Assembly (NCBI RefSeq): GCF_001011035.1
Contig: NZ_CP011492.1
Coordinates: 4,491,516-4,555,515 of the forward strand
Length of the DNA: 64,000 bases
Source: Streptomyces sp. CNQ-509
GTDB lineage: Bacteria > Actinomycetota > Actinomycetes > Streptomycetales > Streptomycetaceae
Direction of reading: 5' to 3'
Under the pieces are notes generated by a model. The model saw only the letters and a list, made by a program, of their open reading frames with translations. It did not search any database and was not told the DNA's origin. A program made the translations under genes and the position numbers. The first letter of the stretch is position 1. The number at the start of each line of letters is the position of its first letter. Shown here in pieces: positions 24,960-33,088 of this stretch.

Positions 24960-25133
24960 GATGCCCTCCGTGTTCTCGTCCTGGCGATCGTCGATGCCGG
25001 GCTCATACGTGGTGCGGATGGTGGTGGCGCGGCGCCAGTGGGTGCGGGCGTGCTCGATCAGCGCACGGGCTTGGGTCGCCCACCGAATATGGAGGCACCG
25101 GATCGACGCCACCTTCTCCGGCGCGGGCGGTCA

Positions 25134-25562
25134 TCACGGCCTCCCGGCGGGTACGAGAAAGCGGCACCACGTGGTCCTGCCGCCGTTCGTGACACCCCAT
25201 CCGTGGGCGAGGTCCGCGACGAGCAGCAGGCCGCGGCCGGAGTCTTCGTCATCGCCGGCGTGACGCAGTTTGGCAGGGGCGGGATTGGCGTCGCTGACTT
25301 CGATCTGCAGCTCGCCGGCGGCGTACTGGACGTGCAGGAAGACGTCGCCCTTTCCGTGCAGCACGGCGTTGGACACCAACTCGGATACGACGATCACGAT
25401 GTCGTCGGCAAGCGCCCCGGTCAGATCCCATAAGGCCAGGTAGCCGGCGGTGATCTGGCGCAGGCACCTGACGCGCGACCGGTCCGGTGCACATCCCACT
25501 TCGAAGGCGTAAGGGCAAGGCGCGTCCGCAGTGACCGGCGCGGCGGCTGCGGCGGGGGTCAT
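25134..25562 (-). CDS. Anti-sigma-factor-like ATP-binding protein
   Basis: The 142-residue protein is a histidine-kinase-like ATPase of the RsbW/SpoIIAB type so abundant in Streptomyces. The N-box is clear (IVIVVSELVSNAVLHGKG), followed by the D box (LQIEVSDANPAPAKL) and G box (DEDSGRGLLLVADLAHGWGV). These proteins bind and inhibit sigma factors or phosphorylate anti-anti-sigma factors. The ATG at 25562 gives the usual short N-terminus. No partner sigma factor is nearby. Confidence 0.85.
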   Translation of the reverse strand: MTPAAAAAPVTADAPCPYAFEVGCAPDRSRVRCLRQITAGYLALWDLTGALADDIVIVVSELVSNAVLHGKGDVFLHVQYAAGELQIEVSDANPAPAKLRHAGDDEDSGRGLLLVADLAHGWGVTNGGRTTWCRFLVPAGRP

Positions 25563-25768
25563 CGGAAGCCTCCCGAGTGGTCCATGGGGGTGCCCAAGCG
25601 GCATCGGGCTGGGACGGGCTGTGCGGAACGCCCTGGATCTCCGATCACTGAGCGTGTCCTTGAGGTGACCAGGGAACACCGGGCGCCAGCGACATGGGAA
25701 TGACTTCTAGATGACGTTGACCCGTCAGTAACACTGTTCGGGGTGCCGATTGAGGTGACGGCCCTGAC

Positions 25769-26563
25769 ATGCTGGGCTGCATGGTGACGCTCAACGGAAA
25801 GCCGGTATCCGTCGAAGCCCTGCTGCCGCTGGCCCTGACGAATCTCGGGCACTTCACGTCCATGCGTGTCGACGAGTCTGGCGGCATCCGCGGCTTGGCT
25901 CTGCACCTGGAGCGCCTCGTGCGGGACTGCAAGGTGATCTGGGGCGCTGACCTGGACACCGAATGTGTACGCGACTACGTTCGCCGGGCCGTGGGGGGAC
26001 AGAGCCGGCCGTGCGTCGTTCGCGTCACCGTCTACGACCCGAAGACCGACATGGGACGTCCGGCCGACGCCGACGAGCCGAAGATCCTGGTGTCCGTACG
26101 CCGTGCCGGCGCGATGCCACCGGCGCCGCTGCGCGCGATGAGCGTGCCGTACGAACGTGATCTTCCCGAGGTCAAGCACGTCGGGCTCCTCGGAGCGCTG
26201 CGGGCCCGCCGCACCGCGCAACTCGCCGGATACGGCGACGCCCTGTTCGTCGGCCGTGACGGACTCGTTTCCGAGGGCGGCACCTGGAACGTCGGTTTCG
26301 TCGATCAGAACGGCACGATCGTGTGGCCGCAGGCGCCTGTACTTCCCGGCGTCACCATGGCACTGCTCCAGCAGATCGCCGAGCACCGGATCGCCACCGT
26401 CACCCTGGAACAGGCCAAGGGCATGGCAGCCGCGTTCGCGACGAACACGAGCATCGGAGTCCGCCCCCTGGCCGCCATCGACAAGGCAGGATTCCCCACC
26501 GACCACCCCGTGTTGGGGCAGCTTCAAGCCGCGTACCTGCTGGTCCCTGGCGAGACCCTCTAG
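25769..26563 (+). CDS. Class IV aminotransferase-like PLP enzyme
   Basis: The 264-residue protein matches PLP-dependent fold type IV aminotransferases (branched-chain aminotransferase, aminodeoxychorismate lyase and D-amino-acid aminotransferase relatives). The likely Schiff-base lysine is in LPEVKHVGLLGALRARR (near residue 136), and the PLP-binding Glu and Asn follow in GLVSEGGTWNVGFVDQNG. AFATNTSIGVRPL supplies the C-terminal loop. The ATG at 25781 is an alternative start four codons downstream. The next gene starts ten bases after the stop, so they are likely an operon. The substrate is unknown; the domain is shorter than typical IlvE. Confidence 0.82.
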   Translation: MLGCMVTLNGKPVSVEALLPLALTNLGHFTSMRVDESGGIRGLALHLERLVRDCKVIWGADLDTECVRDYVRRAVGGQSRPCVVRVTVYDPKTDMGRPADADEPKILVSVRRAGAMPPAPLRAMSVPYERDLPEVKHVGLLGALRARRTAQLAGYGDALFVGRDGLVSEGGTWNVGFVDQNGTIVWPQAPVLPGVTMALLQQIAEHRIATVTLEQAKGMAAAFATNTSIGVRPLAAIDKAGFPTDHPVLGQLQAAYLLVPGETL

Positions 26564-26572
26564 AGCACGAGC

Positions 26573-27490
26573 ATGGCAGGGGTGACCAGGTGGACCGGGC
26601 GCGAAGCCGGTCTGCTGCGCAAAGCGATGCGCAAGACCGGCAAGGCGTTCGCCGAACTGGTCGGCGTCAACCCGCGCCAGATCCCTCGTTGGGAGGGCCG
26701 CGGCGAGACCCTGGAACTGAGCCTCGCCAACCAGGCAGCCCTCGACACCGTCCTCGCGCAGGCTGATCCCGCCGTCCAGCAGCGCTTCGCGACACTCCTT
26801 ACCGAACGGGCAGCCGTCGAGCAGGATGAGCGCGCCGAGGAACTGCTCCGACGCGACACACGAACCAGCCGGCACCCCGTCGACGGGAAGCTGATGACCG
26901 TCGTCGATGAAGGCATCTACCTCTCCGGTCCGGACAGCCGCTCGGTATGGCTGGAGCCGTACCGCATTGATGTCTACCCGACGACCAACGCCGACTACGA
27001 GAGGTTCGTGAGCGCCACCGGCCACCGGTCGCCGCGGCACTGGTCCGCCGGCCGGTGCCCCGACGATCTCGTAACCCATCCGGTGGTGTGGGTGACCTGG
27101 CACGACGCCACCGCGTACGCGCGCTGGGCGGGCAAGACACTGCCGACCGCTCAGCAGTGGGAGAAGGCCGCCCGTGGCCCGCGCGGACGCCTCTACCCGT
27201 GGGGCAACGACCCCACGGCGGCCAAGTGCAATGTTTCCGAGACCGGTATCGACGCCACGACACCGGTCTCCCGCTACCAATCCGGCGTCAGCCCGTACGG
27301 GGCTTTCGACCTGTGCGGCAACGTGTGGGAGTGGTGCTCCACCGAAGAGCAGCCCGGCAGCGGCCGGTACGAGCTGAAGGGCTCGGCCTTCACCTCGCCG
27401 TTCGAGCGGACTACCCCCTCTTTGCAGAACGCGGCGAACGCGACCATGCAGGACAACGACACCGGATTCCGCTGCGTCAGCCCTCCCTAG
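26573..27490 (+). CDS. HTH-containing formylglycine-generating-enzyme (SUMF1)-like protein
   Basis: The 305-residue protein has an N-terminal HTH-like segment at about 5-55 (AFAELVGVNPRQIPRWEGRG) joined to a SUMF1/FGE-sulfatase domain. Signature blocks include IDVYPTTNADYERFVSATGH, HPVVWVTWHDATAYARWAGK, LPTAQQWEKAARGPRGRLYP and FDLCGNVWEWCSTEE, ending in FRCVSPP. This fold is used by formylglycine-generating enzymes, EgtB-type sulfoxide synthases and related oxygenases. The copper-binding Cys pair of true FGE is not obvious, so the reaction is open. It follows the class IV aminotransferase by ten bases. Confidence 0.82.
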   Translation: MAGVTRWTGREAGLLRKAMRKTGKAFAELVGVNPRQIPRWEGRGETLELSLANQAALDTVLAQADPAVQQRFATLLTERAAVEQDERAEELLRRDTRTSRHPVDGKLMTVVDEGIYLSGPDSRSVWLEPYRIDVYPTTNADYERFVSATGHRSPRHWSAGRCPDDLVTHPVVWVTWHDATAYARWAGKTLPTAQQWEKAARGPRGRLYPWGNDPTAAKCNVSETGIDATTPVSRYQSGVSPYGAFDLCGNVWEWCSTEEQPGSGRYELKGSAFTSPFERTTPSLQNAANATMQDNDTGFRCVSPP

Positions 27491-27819
27491 ACGGATACCG
27501 ACACGGTGTTCTGCGCACCGGCTCGGTGCCGGCAGCCAAGGCCGGCAGACAACGGCGACAGCTGCCCAGTACGCAGGCACCGACGCCATGCCGCCCTCTG
27601 CGACGGCGGCGCCTGCCGCAACGCATCGCCTCCTTGAGAGCGTGCGTTGACGGTGCTGCACCGGGCGCTCAGACGTGGAGCCGTCATTCTTCCCCGCGCG
27701 GGCGCCTGGAGCGTACGGGCCTTCGGCCGGGGCTGTGGCACCAGGACGGACCTATTTCGGCCGTACCGCTCTACGCGATCGATGTGACGAACGGACGTCG
27801 GGCGGGGCATCCTGGCGGT
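27491..27819. other. Gene-free interval
   Basis: I see no supported gene in these 329 bases. The frame of the following kinase stays open upstream but is Arg/Pro-rich and not protein-like. The promoter of the kinase gene presumably lies here. Confidence 0.5.
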
Positions 27820-28806
27820 ATGGACTTCCAGCCGGTTGAACGCGCGATGGAGGCGTTCCAGCAGTCACTGACCGCGGCGGAGATCGGGAAGGTCTGCCGG
27901 CGGGCCTTCGGGGGCGCCGCCGTGCCGGTGTCCGCTGTCGAGCTGGGCACGGGGATGTACAACAACGTGTACCGCGTGGCCCTGGCCGGGCGGGACCGTC
28001 CGGTGATCCTGCGGGTCGCGCCGGAAGAGGGTCGCCAGTTCCGCAGTGAGCGCCACCTGATGCGCAACGAGTACGGCAGTGTGCCGTGGCTGGCGGTGAT
28101 CGCGCCGTTGATGCCGCAGGTCCTCGCCGTGGACTGGTCGCACGAGGTGATCGGCCGGGACTGGATGATCCAGACCTACCTGGACGGTGTCCCGGCTCCG
28201 GAGCACCTGGGGAGGTATCCGCGCAGGGCGTGGCCGGCGTTCTTCCGGCAGATGGGCGTCATTGCCCGCTCCGTACACGACGTGCGGGGCCCCTTCTTCG
28301 GGCCCGTCGGCGGACCGGGGTACGGGACGTGGAGCGAGGCGGTGATCACGTCGCTGGAGGAGATCGCCGCCGACCTGGATGGCGCCGGCCTGGACGCGGC
28401 GGACGTGCGGAAGGTCGCCGCGGTGGCCGGGCACGAGCGTGCCGTGCTCGACGAGGTCACCGAACCGGGGCTGCTGACCGGGGACCTGTGGACGGTCAAC
28501 GTGATGCTCGACTCCGGGGCCGCGGAGCCCACGATCACCGGGGTGCTCGACATGGACCGCACATGGTTCGGGGACCCGGCCGCGGACTGGACGATCCGCA
28601 TGGCGCTGGCGAAGCAGGACGAGCGGGTGGCGTTCTGGGAGGCGTACGGGCAGCGGGACCGCTCTCCCGCTGCGGTATGGCGTTCACTGGTCTACGAGGT
28701 CCGGCACCTTGGCGCCGTCCGGCTGGAGCGTCACCGGCTGGGCAACGCCGCCGGGGTGGAGAACACCTACGGTGCCGTGGCCGCCGTTCTGGCCGACCTG
28801 GGCTGA
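27820..28806 (+). CDS. Aminoglycoside phosphotransferase (APH)-family kinase
   Basis: A 328-residue protein starting MDFQPVERAMEAFQQSLTAA. The kinase-like fold shows the glycine-rich ELGTGMYNNVYRVALAG, a lysine-free RPVILRVAPEE strand, the catalytic loop in GLLTGDLWTVNVMLDSG and the metal-binding GVLDMDRTWFGDPAADW. The usual catalytic-loop His-Gly-Asp reads Thr-Gly-Asp, but the Asp and Asn are retained. Family members phosphorylate antibiotics or small metabolites. It converges with the methyltransferase gene ending at 28810, three bases away. It may provide self-resistance for the adjacent cluster; that is inference. Confidence 0.82.
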   Translation: MDFQPVERAMEAFQQSLTAAEIGKVCRRAFGGAAVPVSAVELGTGMYNNVYRVALAGRDRPVILRVAPEEGRQFRSERHLMRNEYGSVPWLAVIAPLMPQVLAVDWSHEVIGRDWMIQTYLDGVPAPEHLGRYPRRAWPAFFRQMGVIARSVHDVRGPFFGPVGGPGYGTWSEAVITSLEEIAADLDGAGLDAADVRKVAAVAGHERAVLDEVTEPGLLTGDLWTVNVMLDSGAAEPTITGVLDMDRTWFGDPAADWTIRMALAKQDERVAFWEAYGQRDRSPAAVWRSLVYEVRHLGAVRLERHRLGNAAGVENTYGAVAAVLADLG

Positions 28807-28809
28807 CGT

Positions 28810-29616
28810 TCAGCCGGATACGGCGGTGACGGCGACCCTGCGTAGGAGGTGGGCGGTGGGCAGGCGCCGGCGGGCTTCGCTTTGCAGTCCGGCGAGTGCG
28901 GTGTCCGGGCCCGGGTCGCCGAGCCGGAGCGCGACGCGGTAGATGTTCTGGTAGGTGTCGCTCCAGGCCGGGCGGGCGTGGCTTCGCACGGCGGTGAACC
29001 CGGCGGCGTGCAGCACTGCGGGCCAGTCGCTGTGGCGGTGGCGTTCGGGCAGGCGTGGGTCGCCGGGGCTGAGCGGGTGCCAGCCGGTGACGACGAGACG
29101 TCCGCCTGGGCGGAGAATCCGGTGGGCCTCCCGGGCCGCCTCGGCGCGGTCGTCGGCGTACTGGAGAGCGTCGATGGAGACGGCCGCCGACACGCTCGCG
29201 GGGGGAAGCCCGGTGGTGGTCAGGTCGTTCACCACGAAGTGCGCGGTGCCTTTTATCGCGTAGGTGGCGGACCGTTGCCGTGCCTGGGCCACCGCGACCG
29301 GCGAGAAGTCGATGCCGACCAGGTCGGCGTGTGCCGCGCGGGCCAGCCACAGACCGGGGCCGCCGCGCCCGCATCCGAGATCGGCCAGTACCTCGCCTTC
29401 CTCCAGGGCCAGTTCGGCGGCGATGTGGTGCAGCAGGTCGGCGCAGAGGAAGGAGAACGGCTCGGCCTCCGGCGGCAGCTCCGGATCGACGATCCGGGCC
29501 ACCCGGCTGAAGCCGGCGGAGCGGGCTTCGCCGTGGAAGAGCGCGTCGAACTCGCCCGGCAGGATCGCCGCAGGGTCCTCTCGCCCGGTGTGCGGGGTGC
29601 TCGGCTTACGGTGCAC
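28810..29616 (-). CDS. Class I SAM-dependent methyltransferase
   Basis: The 268-residue protein has a Rossmann methyltransferase core with motif I in VLADLGCGRGGPGLWLA (near residue 80), an acidic ribose-binding residue in ADLVGIDFSPVAVAQAR, and AAVSIDALQYADDRAEAAR plus HRILRPGGRLVVTGW as motifs III and IV. The start overlaps the end of the upstream ATP-grasp gene by 11 bases, so it is part of the same operon and likely the last step of the biarylitide-like cluster. The methyl acceptor is unknown; N- or O-methylation of the peptide product is a reasonable inference. Confidence 0.85.
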   Translation of the reverse strand: MHRKPSTPHTGREDPAAILPGEFDALFHGEARSAGFSRVARIVDPELPPEAEPFSFLCADLLHHIAAELALEEGEVLADLGCGRGGPGLWLARAAHADLVGIDFSPVAVAQARQRSATYAIKGTAHFVVNDLTTTGLPPASVSAAVSIDALQYADDRAEAAREAHRILRPGGRLVVTGWHPLSPGDPRLPERHRHSDWPAVLHAAGFTAVRSHARPAWSDTYQNIYRVALRLGDPGPDTALAGLQSEARRRLPTAHLLRRVAVTAVSG

Positions 29617-30922
29617 GGGTTGCCTCCCTTTCCGGGCCCGGCCCGGGGACAGCGGGTGAGCCGGCGCGGTGCGGCGGGCGGTCGGAGTCGACCACGACGG
29701 TGATCTGGGCGAGTATCTGCTCGGCCTGGCGCTCGACCGCGGCGGGATCAGGGCCGGTGACGATGAAGTGGCCGAGGCGTCTGCGGTTGGTCTGTGCCGG
29801 TCCTACGGTCTGGCCGACGGCCGTGCGCAGGTGGACAGCGGGCACCCCGGGGCCCTCCTTGGGCAGGCCGGTCACCGCTACCAGTCGGCCGGTGCGCGGG
29901 CTGGTCAGGAACCGTACGCTCGCGTACGCGCGGCGGGCCGGGGCGAGGTGCGCGGGGCGGTCGAGGGCGGTGTCCAGCAGTGCCGTCCACGGGTCGATTC
30001 CCAGCGCGTGCCCAAGGAGGATGCCGATGTGTCCGGCGCCGAGGCGGGCCCCGATCTCGATGACCGAGCACCTCCTGTCCCTGTCGACGATGACCTCGGT
30101 GTGCGAGGCACCGTTGCGGATGCCCACCGCGGCGATCGCCCGTTCTACCTCCTGGTGCACGGCCCGCTCGGTGGCCGGCGGCAGAGCGGCGGGCAGGCAG
30201 TGACCGACTTCGACCCGATGGGCGCCCGGGGTGACGGTCTTCCGGGTGGCGCACAGGTGCGTGGTCGTCCCGTGCCGTGTGATCGATTCGATGCTGTACT
30301 CGGTGCCTTCGACGTAGTCCTGGACCAGGACGCGCGGGTCGGGCGGCAGGCCGTACATGCCGCGTGGGGAGCGGGCCGCCGCGTGCCAGGCACCGGCCGC
30401 ACTGGCGGGGTCGTTGACGACGGTGACGCCGGCGGAGCCCGCGCCGTCGGCGGGCTTGATGACGTACGGGAGGGAGAGTTCCCCGGCGGCACGGAGCAGG
30501 CGTAGGTCGTCCTCACTGGCGAGGACACGGGTGCGGGGCGCGGCGACGCCGTGGAGGGCGAACGCCTCGCTCATGGCGGCCTTGTCGCGGGCCGCGGTCG
30601 CACGGTCCGGGTCGTTGCCCGGCAGGCCGAGTTCGGCGCACGCCTGCGCGAGCAGTGGTGTGAGGTACTCGTTGGCGGTGAGCACCGCGTCGGCGCCGAT
30701 CCGGCGGGCGTAGCCGACGATGTCCTTCAGGGCGCGCTCGGGGCGGGAGAGGTCGGCCAGCAGGCAGCCGGACAGGAGTCGTCGGAGGCCGGCGCCGTAG
30801 GCGCCGTGTGTGGCGGGATCGGTGGCGGCGTGGACCTGGTAGCCGGAGGCGGCGGCGGTCCGGGCGATCGCGCCGGATTCAGGGCCGGCCGCCTCCAGCA
30901 GCAGAATGCGGGGCGCTCTCAC
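29606..30922 (-). CDS. ATP-grasp ligase
   Basis: The 438-residue protein has an N-terminal Rossmann-like preATP-grasp part (PRILLLEAAGPESGAIARTA), the ATP-grasp central lobe (LPYVIKPADGAGSAGVTVVN; VLVQDYVEGTEYSIESITR), and the metal-binding end of the fold (CSVIEIGARLGAGHIGILLG). Such enzymes activate a carboxylate as an acyl phosphate and couple it to an amine. It overlaps the amidinotransferase stop by four bases (ATGA type) and the methyltransferase start, so translation is coupled. In this context it probably attaches an amino acid to, or modifies the end of, the cross-linked peptide. Confidence 0.85.
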   Translation of the reverse strand: MRAPRILLLEAAGPESGAIARTAAASGYQVHAATDPATHGAYGAGLRRLLSGCLLADLSRPERALKDIVGYARRIGADAVLTANEYLTPLLAQACAELGLPGNDPDRATAARDKAAMSEAFALHGVAAPRTRVLASEDDLRLLRAAGELSLPYVIKPADGAGSAGVTVVNDPASAAGAWHAAARSPRGMYGLPPDPRVLVQDYVEGTEYSIESITRHGTTTHLCATRKTVTPGAHRVEVGHCLPAALPPATERAVHQEVERAIAAVGIRNGASHTEVIVDRDRRCSVIEIGARLGAGHIGILLGHALGIDPWTALLDTALDRPAHLAPARRAYASVRFLTSPRTGRLVAVTGLPKEGPGVPAVHLRTAVGQTVGPAQTNRRRLGHFIVTGPDPAAVERQAEQILAQITVVVDSDRPPHRAGSPAVPGPGPEREATRAP

Positions 30923-32070
30923 GCCAGGTAGTCCTCGCGGGTGCCCTCGCGGACCGTGTCGAGGGTGAAGCAGTGGAAGCCGCCGCCGAACAGCCGCCGG
31001 TGGCGGTGGCGTACCGGCACGGTGGTGAAGCCCGCCGCGTCGAGGGCCTTGGCCAGGCCGGTGCAGTCCTCGTTGACCAGCACGGTGTCCTCGTCGACGG
31101 ACAGGACATTGAGGTCGATATACGGGCTGGTGAGGACCAGGTCCTCATAGTCGTCGTAGACCGGGAACGCGCCCGCGTCCGGCTCCGGCGGCACGATGTA
31201 GCGCCACGAGCGCAGCGGCTCGGGCATCAGGTCCCGGATGCCGTCGTGCCGGGCGAGGAACACACCGGGGCGCAGTGCGAGGATCATGCTGTCGATGTGG
31301 TTGTCCGCCATCCGCCACACGCGGTGGACTCGATACCTGTCGCCCAGGTGCCGCTGAAGCCACTCGGCGCCCCGGGCGTGGTTGGCCTGGGCGACGTTGA
31401 CGACCAGGTCGCGGCCGAGCCGGAGCACCTGCGCGCCGTCCAGCATCATCTCCACGCCGACGTCGTACGGGCTGGGCTGCGGGTCGTCAACGGCCTCGGT
31501 CGGCCCGCCCAGGGTGGTCGCGGTGTCCCGCGCGTACGACAGGTCGAAGCTGTTGTCGGTGAGGGTGGGGCGGGGCATCGTCGTCCACCGCGCGCCGGCC
31601 TCCCAGTAGGCGGTGAAGACGGGGGCGAGCAGGCGGGTCTCCAGGTAGCGGGAGCGGATCGCGGGCGGCGTCTCGATGATCTCGTCACCGAGGATCAGCG
31701 TGTTGTCGCGGATGTTCAGCGCCGGGGTCGGGGCGGCCTGCCAGCCCAGGCCCGCGATGGGCGCCGCGTCCGGCGGCAGGGGCAGCGGCCGGTGCACGAC
31801 GGTCCCGAGCCCGGCGAGCACGGCGGCCAGGGCCTCCACGTCCTCGTGGAGTTCCTCGGCGTACCGCTCCTTGATGGCCCAGCTCTCCCGGTGGCCGCCT
31901 GCCGTCCGGGTCAGGCGCGGGTAGGCCCAGTCCGACCGGAAGCCGCTCAGGTTCTCGTGGTGGAACAACTCGAAGCTGACGTCGCGGTCGTGCCCCATGT
32001 AGTTGGCGGCGGACCCGACGACGACTTCCCTGAGCGGGGTGAAGTCGTCGTGACTGTTCAGGCGCGGCAT
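30919..32070 (-). CDS. Amidinotransferase (L-arginine:amine type)
   Basis: The 383-residue protein belongs to the amidinotransferase family of glycine amidinotransferase and StrB1. The start PRLNSHDDFTPLREVVVGSA is typical. The catalytic His is in WRMADNHIDSMILALRPG and the nucleophilic Cys in LFGGGFHCFTLDTVREG near the C-terminus. The Asn/Asp-rich FDLSYARDTATTLGG lies between. These enzymes transfer the amidino group of arginine to an amine, giving a guanidino group. Similar enzymes act in pheganomycin- and resorcinomycin-type pathways beside ATP-grasp peptide ligases. Here it is coupled to the downstream ATP-grasp ligase by a four-base overlap. Confidence 0.88.
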   Translation of the reverse strand: MPRLNSHDDFTPLREVVVGSAANYMGHDRDVSFELFHHENLSGFRSDWAYPRLTRTAGGHRESWAIKERYAEELHEDVEALAAVLAGLGTVVHRPLPLPPDAAPIAGLGWQAAPTPALNIRDNTLILGDEIIETPPAIRSRYLETRLLAPVFTAYWEAGARWTTMPRPTLTDNSFDLSYARDTATTLGGPTEAVDDPQPSPYDVGVEMMLDGAQVLRLGRDLVVNVAQANHARGAEWLQRHLGDRYRVHRVWRMADNHIDSMILALRPGVFLARHDGIRDLMPEPLRSWRYIVPPEPDAGAFPVYDDYEDLVLTSPYIDLNVLSVDEDTVLVNEDCTGLAKALDAAGFTTVPVRHRHRRLFGGGFHCFTLDTVREGTREDYLA

Positions 32071-32102
32071 GGGCGTTCCTCTTCTCGGGGATGCGGGGCG
32101 GG

Positions 32103-33074
32103 TCAGGAGGCGCGGGGCGCGGCGGTCACGTGCCGGTCGGCGAGCGCGCGGCCACGGCGGACCCGCAGGGTCAGACCGCCGGTGCGCGGCTGGAGGGTGC
32201 GCTGCTCGCTCCAGCCGGAGAAACGGAACTCCCCAGCGCCGTCGACCGGGACGAGCGCGAAGGTGCGCCCGGCGACCGTCAGGGCGAGGACGTCGTCGGC
32301 GTCGCGGTCGATGCGGGCGGGGATGAGGGAGCCGTCCAGTGGGGCGGGCGAGTCGAAGTCCGCGAACCCGGACGGCAACAGAGCCTCGTAAGGCAGCCCG
32401 CCGGGCCAGTCGGGAGACCTGGCCGGGCTGGTGCGGTTGAACAGGACCTCGCCGTGGGTGAGGAGTTCCTGCCAGGCGTCCGGGAACCAGGCCGCGAGAT
32501 CAGCGGTGAGCAGAGCGTCGATCACGACGTGGACCCGGGTCACCGTCGTGCCGGTGTTGCGGACCAGGTGCTCGCGGGAAAAGTCGCCGTACCAGCAGGT
32601 GCCCGGCTGCCAGCAGTGTTCGACGCCGTCCAGGACGAGCACGGCGGCCGGGTCGGTGACGATGGGGATGTGCAGGCGCACGATGCCCCGGTCCAGCCGG
32701 TACTTGGGGTCGCGGTGCGGGTCCGAGACGGCGCCGGGCCCCAGCGCCATCAGCCGCACCGCGTTCAGCGGGGCCGGGACCGAGTCCAGGATCTCCCCGA
32801 GGTAGGGCAGTCGGGAGAGCCAGCGTGTCGGTGCGAACGACTGCGGTCCGGGGCCGCCCGGGTCGGTGCGCTGCGGATCGCCGCCGAGGCTGCGCAGGGG
32901 CAGGACCCGCCAGTCGATCGCGGCGGGCAGGCCGACTTGTCCGCCGTAGGTGTGGGTGCGCTGCACGTTCCAGGTGTGGGCGGTGACGGCCGCGAGTTCG
33001 GTCGCGAGCTTGTCCGCGTCGAAGACGGGGGAGAGCTGGGCGGCCTCGGTGGCCGCGGTGAGGGAAGTGGTCAT
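32103..33074 (-). CDS. Aspartyl/asparaginyl beta-hydroxylase-like oxygenase
   Basis: The 323-residue protein matches the Asp/Asn beta-hydroxylase family of Fe(II)/2-oxoglutarate enzymes in residues about 90-215. Iron-binding histidines are probably in GPGAVSDPHRDPKYRLDRG and VTRVHVVIDALL, with the 2-oxoglutarate-binding region RLHIPIVTDPAAVLVL and CWYGDFSREHLVRNTG between. The C-terminal 100 residues form a further domain of unknown role. The stop is 32 bases before the amidinotransferase start. The cluster's predicted core peptide contains an Asp, a plausible substrate. Confidence 0.85.
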   Translation of the reverse strand: MTTSLTAATEAAQLSPVFDADKLATELAAVTAHTWNVQRTHTYGGQVGLPAAIDWRVLPLRSLGGDPQRTDPGGPGPQSFAPTRWLSRLPYLGEILDSVPAPLNAVRLMALGPGAVSDPHRDPKYRLDRGIVRLHIPIVTDPAAVLVLDGVEHCWQPGTCWYGDFSREHLVRNTGTTVTRVHVVIDALLTADLAAWFPDAWQELLTHGEVLFNRTSPARSPDWPGGLPYEALLPSGFADFDSPAPLDGSLIPARIDRDADDVLALTVAGRTFALVPVDGAGEFRFSGWSEQRTLQPRTGGLTLRVRRGRALADRHVTAAPRAS

Positions 33075-33088
33075 GGGTGGCTCCCTGG

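Noticed and set aside
25559..27661. 700-codon minus-strand open frame
   Set aside because: It is the antisense shadow of the aminotransferase and FGE-like genes; its product is Arg/Gly/Val-rich and has no motif.
30808..32391. 527-codon plus-strand open frame
   Set aside because: Antisense shadow of the amidinotransferase and hydroxylase genes, both of which have clear catalytic motifs.
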